64,000 nt of DNA from positions 20,618,922-20,682,921 of the forward strand of contig NC_092678.1 of the NCBI RefSeq assembly GCF_964355755.1. Direction: 5' to 3'. Within the stretch, counting starts at the first letter, position 1, and every line of letters starts with the position of its first letter. The notes below the pieces were generated by a model. The model saw only the letters and a program-made list of their open reading frames with translations. It did no database searches and had not been told where the DNA came from. This DNA comes from Antedon mediterranea (lineage: Eukaryota; Echinodermata; Crinoidea; Comatulida; Antedonidae). Both the position numbers and the translations under genes were made by a program. Positions 1 to 10,000 of this stretch are shown here, piece by piece.

Positions 1-206
1 TGGTTCCCACTGGCGACGCGACGTATCGAAACCTACGCAACGTAAGAAAATGCCCTTCCAATAATTGTGTTTTCACCCGCCTTCGTGAAATCAAACCTGC
101 AATTTTGCAGCACTATTGCGTCGTCGGTTCACAATTGTGATTACGCAATACAGCACTTTGCGTCAATACGTCACTGCGTTGCATTCTAGTGGGAACCACG
201 CTTTAA
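1..206. repeat. Foldback (palindromic) MITE, family A, copy 1 (left end at window edge)
   Basis: The window opens inside an inverted-repeat element. The left end reads TGGTTCCCACTGGCGACGC and the right end is its near reverse complement, GCATTCTAGTGGGAACCACG, at about 181-200. Both arms are rich in ACGCAA/TTGCGT words. Related copies lie at 383-660, 59895-60076 and 63405-63585. There is no coding capacity. A DNA-transposon-derived foldback element is inferred. Confidence 0.75.
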
Positions 207-257
207 GACCCGTTTATACGAGGAGGATAACGATCGACGATACTTAGAAAAATGTTT

Positions 258-376
258 AGTGGAGCTTGATGGTTAACGTGCTTGCTTTTTAATCCTAAGG
301 TCCGAGGTTCAATCCGGACCTAGTGCCAGTGTTGCAACTCACGAATATTTCAACTCCACTTCCTAAGCCTCATATT
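258..376 (+). repeat. tRNA-derived SINE, copy 1
   Basis: An internal RNA polymerase III promoter is visible. The A box TGGTTAACGTG at 270-280 fits the TRGYNNANNNG consensus exactly, and the B box GGTTCAATCC is at 306-315. The stretch after the tRNA-like head (CCTAGTGCCAGTGTTG..., then CTCCACTTCCTAAGCCTC) recurs at 53.57-53.70 kb, which makes it a dispersed SINE and not a tRNA gene. No intact cloverleaf was identified. Confidence 0.6.
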
Positions 377-382
377 AAGACT

Positions 383-660
383 TAAGCTTGGTTCTCACTA
401 GCGACGCAATGTAACGCAATCTACGCAACGTAAGAAAATGCCCTTTCAATCATTGATAACATAAAATCGAGCAAGATTAAATATCTGATTTGATTAAATG
501 AAAATTCAATAATAGAATAAAAAAAAAACCTGTATTAATAACTAAAGTGTGCGACAAAACGCATCGCAGCAGCATATTGCGCAAAGTGCTGTATTACGTA
601 ATCACAAGTGGGAAACGGCGAAGCAACCGGTCTGATTTCACGCAGGCGGGGGTAAACATA
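383..660. repeat. Rearranged copy of foldback family A
   Basis: 383-440 matches the left arm of the element at position 1. 549-650 matches the interior of that element in reverse complement (the stretch around CGCAAAGTGCTGTATTACG). The two parts are separated by AT-rich DNA, so this is an internally rearranged or nested copy. The 76-codon reading frame inside it is incidental. Confidence 0.55.
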
Positions 661-1303
661 ATTATTAGAAGAAAAACAAAATTGAGGATTGAGTTAGTTT
701 TTCTAAATTTTTGTGTTTGTTTGAACGTTTATGCCTTAAAAAAACAATGTACAATACGGACAATAACTGCTTTATAGAGGGCGCAAGACAAGAGTTTTAA
801 GATGAAAGGAATGCTTACAATTAATTTCCTGATTTTTGTAAGGAGATATTGTGAATATTATACAGTATTACAATGAACAACCTCTTATTAATTAATGTTT
901 AAAGCTTGAGAGAAATGTACCCATTCATTATATTAGTCATACTTAGAGCTTAGGAAATAACGAATAAATAATATTTGAAATAGGAAACTGGTACTAGGAA
1001 AAACACGTGCGCAGCTATTGAATTTATGATAAGATAAAACTTAAATGCAAAAACCCAATTTTAAAAACACTATTAATGTTAACATTTAAAATCTTTACAG
1101 TACATTTTGTTCTAGAATTTTAATTTTCTCTTTTTATTTACCGTTTACTGATATGGATTTTTTGTTTGAATTACCAAATTTTCCTATTTTTTTTTTTTTT
1201 TTTTGCTTTTTTCATGCATGATATTTTAAAATCAGCCAATAATGATGAAAAAAAAAAATAATTAATGTTTGTTTAAATGATAAATGATATGTACGGTACT
1301 CAC
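661..1303. other. AT-rich stretch with no gene seen
   Basis: AT-rich DNA with homopolymer runs (long T run near 1190-1204). No splice-flanked coding segment was found on either strand. If the exon at 1304-1364 is real, this is the start of its first intron. Confidence 0.5.
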
Positions 1304-1364
1304 CAACGGACGATGTCATGAGCGTCATAAACGTGATCATACACGTGGGATTCACAATCTCCAT
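1304..1364 (-). CDS. First coding exon (signal peptide) of a tandem paralogue, partial gene
   Basis: Read on the minus strand from the ATG at 1364, this exon encodes a short signal-peptide-like leader, MEIVNPTCMITFMTLMTSSV, and stops after the first base of a Gly codon at a consensus donor (GTGAGTAC). It aligns with exon 1 of the mosaic lectin gene (MKMDPTFIITFATLMTSYAI then G, donor GTAAGTAC). Length, hydrophobic pattern and phase-1 boundary are the same. An in-frame stop lies four codons upstream of the ATG, so the start is well bounded. The rest of the gene would continue leftwards beyond the window. It could also be a stranded duplicated exon. Confidence 0.55.
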
Positions 1365-1434
1365 ACTGATGATTCAGGAAAGATTTTATCAAACTACAGT
1401 CGCTATACAACTTAAAACAAAACAAACAATCTTT

Positions 1435-1545
1435 AAGCTCTGTCTACACTATCAAACTAGTGTGATGTGCCCAACTATGGTTGTGATGATCATCGTGTCT
1501 ATAATTATGGGAACATCACACTTTTTGTCACATAAAGTTTGATAA
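1435..1545. repeat. MITE family B, copy 1 (right end decayed)
   Basis: Begins with the family terminal sequence AAGCTCTGTCTACACTATC. The core carries GTGATGTGCCCAA...TATGG, and the element ends at ...CATAAAGTTTGATAACTT, without the full right terminal repeat. It is the first of three copies in a locally duplicated block. Confidence 0.75.
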
Positions 1546-1650
1546 CTTATCTCTACTTTTTACTCATGAAAAAAAAGTAATAACTATTCTATTATCAGCC
1601 AAATTTCTAAAGTCATTATATCTATAACAATTCATAAAACATTTTAAAAC

Positions 1651-1768
1651 AAGCAAGCTTTAGACTCTGTCTACACTATCAAACTAGTTGGACAAAAAAA
1701 GTGTGATGTGCTCAAATACAGTGATGATATGCCCACATATGGGTAGTGATATATACGTCAGAGCTTAA
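1651..1768. repeat. MITE family B, copy 2 (right end truncated)
   Basis: The left terminus (CTCTGTCTACACTATCAAAC) and the core are present. The right end jumps directly from the core to CAGAGCTTAACTC, so most of the right terminal repeat is deleted. It is flanked by the same unique sequence as copies 1 and 3. Confidence 0.7.
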
Positions 1769-1792
1769 CTCATCTCTACTTTTTAATCATGG

Positions 1793-1955
1793 CAAGCTTT
1801 AGACTCTATCTACACTATCAAACTAGTTGGACAAACAAAGTGTGATGTGCCCAAATACGGTGATAATATGTCCAAATATGGTAGTGATATGCACACATAT
1901 GGGTAGTGATATATACGTCACACTTTTTGTCGTTTGATAGTGTAGACAGAGCTTA
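1793..1955. repeat. MITE family B, copy 3 (both ends present)
   Basis: Both termini are visible: CTATCTACACTATCAAAC at left and TTTGATAGTGTAGACAGAG at right. The core holds three degenerate 21-bp units of the type CAAATATGGTAGTGATATG. Confidence 0.8.
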
Positions 1956-2060
1956 ACTCATCTCTACTTTTTAATCATAAAAAAGAGTAATAAACATGTT
2001 ATTATCAGCCAAATCTCTAAAAGTTATTAGACCCATAATAATTCATAAAACATCTTTAAA

Positions 2061-2982
2061 AATTACCAATAAATGGGAAACACGTGATTTGAATGTACAG
2101 AACATGAAAATGTAATAATTAATCAAATGTTTTAAATTGCTGAATACCTACACAATACACATACCTGGATAATTAGCTGACAATGGTGAACAAGAGCAAC
2201 AGATGAAAAATAAATCTACGTGAAGTTGACTTTGTGACGGTCGTATCATTACTGCAATAGGTAATTCGTAATTCTATTTATTTTAAACATCAAACGAAGT
2301 ATCAATGACCTATGACCCTATTCGTATACTTTTATGACGCTTTCTATTCGACAACAACACGGCGTAGGCGTGGATCGAAACCTCCGCAAAGAAAAGTCAT
2401 TTTTCAACCAGAAGAGTTTATTTCTCAATGTGTCTGTCAAACACCAATTATTGCAAAGAAACATAATTACGCAACATTATTGTATCATTAACGTTTTATT
2501 GTTATAATTGATAGCAATTTCATTATTGTAGTGCTTGCTTAATACGTAATAACTTTTCTTGACGACTATAACACGTTATCTATCCACCGATTAATATATT
2601 ATATCTAAAAACCAGGTGATCATTTTTAATCATAACATATATTTTACTTTTAGATTAAATTTGTATTATTAATGCATTTTTCATTGATTTGACTGTTTCA
2701 GATACTAATGTATATTTATTCTAACCATTGGATCATTCTCTTCTTCTGAAGAGCTTCCGTGTATGCATTTATTAACTTAATTCTTATGATTATTTCAGAA
2801 TAATTCACACACTTATATGGCACATTAAGAGCTAATTGTAACTCACAGATGCAAATTTAGTTTGCATTTTTTCGATTGTGCTCATTACCAGTAGCCCTTT
2901 CATAATCGCAGATGTCCTATTATCGGCCTATTGAGTGTAGTAACGTTGTTAGCAAGTATTTGCAAATCTATCTATCTATCTA
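2061..2982. other. AT-rich stretch with no gene seen
   Basis: No splice-supported coding sequence on either strand. 2355-2490 has weak resemblance to the arms of foldback family A (GCGTAGGCGTGGATCGAAAC, then AATTACGCAACATTATTG), too degraded to call. Confidence 0.4.
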
Positions 2983-3130
2983 AGAGCAGGCTCGTCTACA
3001 TCTTTATGTGACAAAAATGTGATGTGTCCTTATATGGACATATCACTACCATATTCGGGCATATCACTGCCATATTTGGGCACATCACACTTTTTTTGTC
3101 AAACTAGTTTGATAGTGTAGACAGGGCTTA
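2983..3130. repeat. MITE family B, copy 4
   Basis: The right terminus TTTGATAGTGTAGACAGGG is intact and the left terminus is degraded (CGTCTACATCTTTATGTG). Two internal TATCACTACCATATT-type units lie between them. Confidence 0.8.
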
Positions 3131-3474
3131 AGCGCCTTAAATTGCAGGCGAACAAAGCGGTGATGGCCGGTTCCTCAGCATAGGGAGGTTGCATCTTTTG
3201 TTATTTTTGTTAATTAGGATTTATTTCATGGCTTAAATCTTTTCTTTATATTTTTCTTCAATGTTTTTTGAAGTCATTACCAGCAAAATGTTTGTTGGTA
3301 CCCATATATTTCTGTTTTTAAAATAGGCTAGAACATTAGTATCTACCTATCTAATAAATCTATGTAATAGCATAATCCATCGATACAAATTTGTTAATGA
3401 ATTTTATATTTTTACACGACTAAATCTAAACATTCACGCTGTTCCGTTTCACTGAATGAATGGAAGTAGGTTAA

Positions 3475-3606
3475 AAAGCTCAAACTTTGTGTGATAAAAA
3501 CATTTGATGTGCCCATATATGGACATGATGATGTCATATCACTACCATATTTGGGCACATGACATTTTTTTTTGTCAAACTCGTTTGATAGTGTAGACAG
3601 AGCTTA
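3475..3606. repeat. MITE family B, copy 5
   Basis: The left end is shortened (AAGCTCAAACTTTGTGTG). The centre has GGACATGATGATGTCATATC, and the right end TTTGATAGTGTAGACAGAG is complete. Confidence 0.8.
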
Positions 3607-3632
3607 TATAATACGTTTACATAATAAAAGAC

Positions 3633-3701
3633 AATTGCTTGTACCTAAATTACTAAAAATATAAGTGCTTGTACCTAAATTACGAAAAATATAAGTGCTA
3701 T
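3633..3701. repeat. Short tandem duplication, about 31 bp
   Basis: The segment AATTACTAAAAATATAAGTG with GCTTGTACCTA before it occurs twice in a row, with one T-to-G-type difference in the second copy. No gene is seen from 3607 to 4068 apart from this. Confidence 0.6.
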
Positions 3702-3825
3702 AAAAATATTTACATTTTAATCAACTTCGGCCTAATTTTATGTTATATCTAACAACATCTATCCATGATTACACAATCAGGTAACAGAACAAGACCATTT
3801 TACAAGGCTGGCCCAGTCGCGTGTT

Positions 3826-3895
3826 CAAATTTGAGTTAGTGTTTACCGACCGACCAACCGACCGACATAATGAGAGCTATAGAACCTGTTATGCA
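3826..3895. repeat. GACC-rich dispersed repeat, copy 1
   Basis: Contains TTGAGTTAGTGTTTACC followed by CCGACCGACCAACCGACC. The reverse complement of 9175-9265 carries the same order of sequence, so this is a dispersed repeat with a GACC/GGTC microsatellite core. Confidence 0.55.
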
Positions 3896-4068
3896 TTGTG
3901 GTCCTGTCTTATATAAATACAAATGTTTTGTAGTTTCAATATCTTTGAATACACAATGCATGCCAATACCTTACTACATACCGTAAATAAAAGTTTTCAT
4001 TCGATTTCATTTTAAAACTACATTAGCAAAGAACAGAACAATAAGAATAATGGCTTATGATTTTAAAT

Positions 4069-7000
4069 TTAGCAGCAGTCTTGTTTCATTTTCAATACTC
4101 CATTGTACTTCAGGCCACTGTCGTCATCTGTTGAAGATAATACAAATTGATGTTAATAATATTACATTAATAATATTATATTGATATAATAAATATATAA
4201 CAATTGTCCTTGTCATTTGATTGCATGGTTGGTATCGACTTAAACTTGATATTTTAAAAACACCTTTTGTAACTATCAAACCTTTGTTTTCACACACACT
4301 CAAAAGCCGATCCGAAGGTCTTCTGGCATCAAACGCCAACCAAACTTGCGTTTCGAACGTCAGTGTGTCGTTTTCACGCGGCTACGCGCATATCGATTGG
4401 TGCATAGCCGCGTGGAGCGTCGTGGAAGCGAAACGTTGACGTTCGATTTGATTTCCCGGATTCGGATCGGAACCGTACCGGAACAGGTGTGAAAGACCCG
4501 TTACACCTACATTACATGACTGTGAGAAGTTAGAGTTGAGAACCAAAAAGAAAAACTTACATATCCAGTTGTCCTCACTAGTCCCAGCCGTCTTGAAGTC
4601 CGGCAAACTTTTTGTCAACGAGTCCCAGTCGTCTTTACTGATAAACTCCCACGTTACACCATGATCTTTACTGCGCATGTAACTGCGCATGTCCATGTGG
4701 ATGCCATAGATATGTCCTGTGAGTTGGTCAGATCCAATGACGTTGTGCAGATTTATTGGAAGAGCTAATGAAGAATATTGATAATAGTGAGGTGTATTTT
4801 AAGAAATATAGCATTTTAACTTTAAAGTTGCACTCATAAAAGCAAATTGGAAAGGCGCTCATGCGCAGTTATTTTTCCAAGATATATATCCGAAACGGAT
4901 CGATGAAGGAACTGTTTTAAGGAGATAATCTACAGCCATGCTATGCTGTTCTATAGAGTAATTTTGTAACCTTGCATCATTGCCTTACCTTTCCATCTCC
5001 CATCTGGTGGATTATCTTGTATATAGCAAGACGGAACAACCTTGTCTGATAGACGTCCAAATGAAGGGTTACAAACAAAAATGACGTCATTATCTGGATC
5101 GTCCAATTTCTTTGTAATGACAAAACCCCGGTTGTAATAATCTGTTAAAATAATGCAAATACTCATCATTGTGTGTGGACATGCTGTGAGGTCACAGGTG
5201 CTTAAAAAAAATAACCCAGACAGAAACCAAACCATGAAGATGATCTGGGGTTGTTGGAATAAGTTTGAAGTCCGTCTTCGACATTTACTATTTCTTGTTT
5301 ATTTGAGTTGTTTTAAGTCGAGTAGTGTTTGTTTTAGATGAATTATTTTAAACTAAATTATTATTTGTAAACTCTTAACATTAAAATAAATTTGACCAAT
5401 CACAAGCACGATTCTAATCCAATCTTGCTTTCTATTGGTTGCATAATGTGCTGACGTAGTATTTTAATTAGTCATAAGAGGCGTATCTTCCCGTAATATA
5501 TTCAGCATAATCCCGAAATTTACCTGAAACTGGACAGTCACTAGGATCACTGACGCACACACTATGCTTCCCGTTTTCACACTTATGAGCACCAGCTACG
5601 CAAGAATTGCACTGGCTAGATCCTGCATCATAATGACAGGTGCTTGTCTGGCCGTTGGTCCATTTGCTGTATCTCATCACAGGTTCTTTTGCAGGGTAGG
5701 GCTCTTGGGTTGGGTTGGGTTCATCTGAAGACAAAATTGTTATTAGTAACGCCTGGATGAGATTCGGCAACCTCACTTAGTCTTGCCGAAAACTTTTTTC
5801 TAAGAGGCAAGTTGTCTATGGCGTATTTAGACAATGGCAGTCATATACAACTAGTATCAGATGTCCTCTCAAAATTGATGAAAGTCTTCGTGCATACATA
5901 CAGTTCCATTTTTCATACTAGGCCTATAACTTAGGAATTTATTGAGGATATTTAGTATATTCAAAATATGCAATACTATAATATAAATCAATCATTCAAA
6001 TGAATAACGCTTGATTCTGTTTTGACATTAGAATTTAAATTATATTGAAGCGACGAGATTTGGACCCTTGAGTTAATTGAATATTAATTAAAGATGTATT
6101 GTCCCCAAAAAACATTTAAAAAATGATTCATTTTGTATTGGCAATTTTGGAGTTTGATATCACTTAAAAAATAATGGTAAACTCAACCAAAAACCAATTG
6201 GCTGGCAACAAAGTGAAACTTGAAGGTTTTTTTTAATAGAACCCTATTTTAGAGTGACAATATATCTTTAAGCAATCAAGAAACTACCTTGAAACATAGA
6301 ATACTCGCAGATAGCTGGCAGGACAGCGGTGCAATCCATTATGTCCCAGTCACCAAGATCAGTACTGACATCCCTTGTATCGTAGACATCTACAAAAGCC
6401 GCAGCTCCGCAGTCTTCAGTTGCACTTGTTCCGGGTCTGTTTGGTAGCCATTTTGTATAAGATGTTAATGAACCATCTGTCCACATGAAAGTATCAGTAC
6501 TCTAGAAAACGAACATTGTTGGTGGAATAGCCATAAGACGTACGGTATATTATATCGCATACAGTTAAATTAATATTTTTAACTATCGCCAGGTTGGTTA
6601 CGTCATCTTATTAAGTTAGTCGGGAGAGTTCATTACGGTAGAGTGCGGCGGTTTTTTTAAGTTATATTTATAATTACCATTCTTCAAAAATATGAAGATG
6701 ATGAACCATACTCACCCCAACGTCTTTCAGCCCAATCCAGTATTTGTAAGGAGAGAGTACTGGAACGAGGACGCGAAGAAATTGCTGTTCAAACGTATCT
6801 TCGATCATGACTAATTGCGCATTGTCTGCTTCACAGGCCGCCATTGCTGCATCCCAAGTTTCTAGCGTGTGGTTGAACACTTGGTAACATGTTTCCTTAT
6901 AAGGTGAATAACCCGACCGACATAAATCTTTAAAGTAAGTAAAACAGTGTCATCTTAATAGGTAGAAAGTAGAATTGTATGTGCCCATCAATGGGGCGAT

Positions 7001-10000
7001 ATTGTTTTTTTTTATTACAGATACTGAAGTAGGCCTATATGGTACATTTACACCTGACGTAAAATACCAATTTACTCTTTCTCTTGAGAGCATGTGTCCA
7101 ACCGTTCTCAATATCACTTGCCTATAGGCTCTTTCAAAAATAAATTCTACACTTACCGCCCCCTCCAACATCTGGTCTGTCCGTATACTCAAATTGAAAA
7201 AGATTTGTAGAACCTAAAACTTTAGCGCTATTAACAGTCGAGAACCACAACAAATCAGCCACGCCAACAAAGCGATGAGTACCAGGAGCACTTTTTCCGT
7301 TTTTGTCGATTCCTAGACGTACACGGAATATTGGTTTTGCAGCAATTTGAATGGTTCCAAGCTGTAAAATTCATAAAAATGTTATTAAATGTTGTCCTTT
7401 ACGCCTGCTTTGATTTCATTTAGAAAACCCATGTCCATTTATATCATAAGTCATTTAAAACTTTAACAGAGTCTGCAATCTACAAGAGTGAAACAATTCA
7501 GACAGACCACACTTGACCAATAGGTATGAATGTATTCTGGGCATTTTACTGAAGGTCATCGGCCATTCGTCGCCCATTTCCTAATCTTTCAAATGTGTGA
7601 GCGCTGTAGTTAAACATCTAGAATACTAGGTTAAAATACTCTCCCAACCTTAACCAAGCAACTTGTGGGCCCTACACATAATTGAATCTGTTACTGCAAC
7701 CATTATTTTAGAATAACTTACATTAAATCGAACAGGGGTTGGTCCAGGCATGCTTGGGTTTACCGCTGGTGGCTGGAACAGCTCGATGTATTCTGATTCA
7801 AGGTTAATATATCGCACATTTTTTGACGTCATTATTGTGAAAGTTACATCTATTGCTTTTCCCGTTGAATCGTCATCGTGCCAAATACTAATCAATAGTA
7901 TTACATCATCACTAAAAATAACAACCGAAATATAGTATTATCGAAAACGGCCTAAACTTCAAATCCAAATTTCAAATGCCGCAATCTAATTTTCAAATGA
8001 TTTTGTACAAGTTGGTTACATTTAAAAATCTACAAACATGAACAATGATTGACAACAATCAAATACGACGAATGGAATTGTTTGCCATTTAAATAATGCA
8101 TAATGGTAAATACCATCGGCGTGCTGAATGTATGCGCAAAATCTATTACAACTGTTAATTAAAGTACTGTGGTATTAATACGAGGTATATAATTATTTCT
8201 GATAGTGTTCGTTAGTGTCAGTCATAACCATTTTAATTTATCTTATTTCGTTCATACAATTCTACAATAATAAGAACATTGCTTGTATCCGATACTAAAC
8301 TTACCCTTTATAAAAGGAATTAGTTTCGTATAATATCTTGAACGACATTTTAGGATTCGGGACTTCATTAATCAGCGTATGAACTGGTACCTCTCCAACC
8401 CAGATGTGAGCTCCGTCGCCAATCTGCATTCCAAGTCCTAACCAGTGCTCTGATCCATTGACCACCGCGTCTGTATCGTCTAGGACAATTTCAACTTCTA
8501 TCGCTAAGATGTTATTAGAAGCATCTGGGTTGCTCACTTCAATAAATCCGTCAAACTGTGTCCGCGACCAGTCTTTAAGAATGCCGAAATCATCATCGTT
8601 AGCAATGTACTGCGTTTGAGGAGCGTAATAGCAGAACTCTGTCGAATACGTACAATATAAGGAGTCACTGACATACGAAATGGACACCTTGTTGATACTC
8701 CACTGCTCGCTTGTCTTGTTAGTCGTAAAGTTGTATGGTAGTGTGACTTCAATTGTAGGATCAGCGGTACCTTTGGGAAACTCAACAATTAGGTTCATAT
8801 GCACCTTTTGACCAACGTTAACATAAACATTACCATCTGCAGATTGCTCAGTGATGTTTAACACGAAATGCGGTAGTTTACTGAAAACTGCGTCGATGGC
8901 CGCTTCTGCTGTAAGAATACTGGATTCGGTGATTTCAGCAGTAATAGTTACACGTAAAACAGCTCCAGGCTTTACATTGGCTGCAAAAGAAAATTGTATT
9001 ACCATTACTGAGACAATCCGTTCAATAAGTGGACAACTGATTTGACCGACTCGGTTATGTTTTTCAGTCGTTTTTTCTTTCTTTCTTTTTTCTATCATTA
9101 TTTTAAACAGATTTTGTTTCCCGCTTAGTCAGTGTTATTGGTACCTCTCCCATTTTTAGTCGCGTGCGTGCAACGCGGCTCTACAGCTCACTACGTTGGT
9201 CGGTTGGTCGGTCGGTCGGTCGATCGATTGTTTGGTCGGTTTACCGGTAAACACTAACTTGAGCACGTATAGCATGTATATGGCCTTGCTAAAGTTATGG
9301 TGTTAATAAATTGGGGTCAAAGGTCAAATGGGTCAAATATAGTTTAAATTTCAGAAAATGAATACACCAAATAACCTAGTGCAATCTTGTCATTTGTTGT
9401 TAACAATAGGGTTAGTGTTGTTTTTGTTAGGTGGCGGTGATGTATTCTCATTGTGAGACTCATTTTTTTGAAACACGAGCCAGCTGTGTTACTGTAAGCA
9501 TGGATAAAAACCATATAGGTCGTAGGCATTTAGTTTCTTGCCATGGTCCCGTAACCTCGGTAGGCCTACATACCAAATAAGGGTAAGTTTGGTAAAGAGA
9601 TCACTTCTAAAGAGTAGTGGACATAATAACACAATATTAATAACTTTGCCATTTCCACGTGATGAAAAAGTTAGCTATTTTATGAGATTTGTGGAGTAAC
9701 CCACTACATATTTTTAACGATTCGGCTGATTTCACTGGACTGGTTTCATGTTTTTTAAACCATGTATCCCTAGTTTAGTTTTTTTATAATATTTTTATAC
9801 CATTGACAGTAGAGTTGATGTTTCCTAAGAATTGAATGTCAGTTGAAAAGTATGTATTATCAGTAAAAGTTAGTTTCACTTCAGAACTGGATACAGCGGT
9901 GATTGTGAAGTCGCTCTGGAAAATAAAAATATATGTTTGGTCTAGTGGCTTTAACCTATTACACTGGAGAAAGATTATTTAGAGGGTTAGGTTTAGTATA

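Noticed and set aside
258-376. Functional tRNA gene
   Set aside because: A and B boxes are present, but no paired acceptor and anticodon stems were found and the segment is repeated elsewhere as a SINE.
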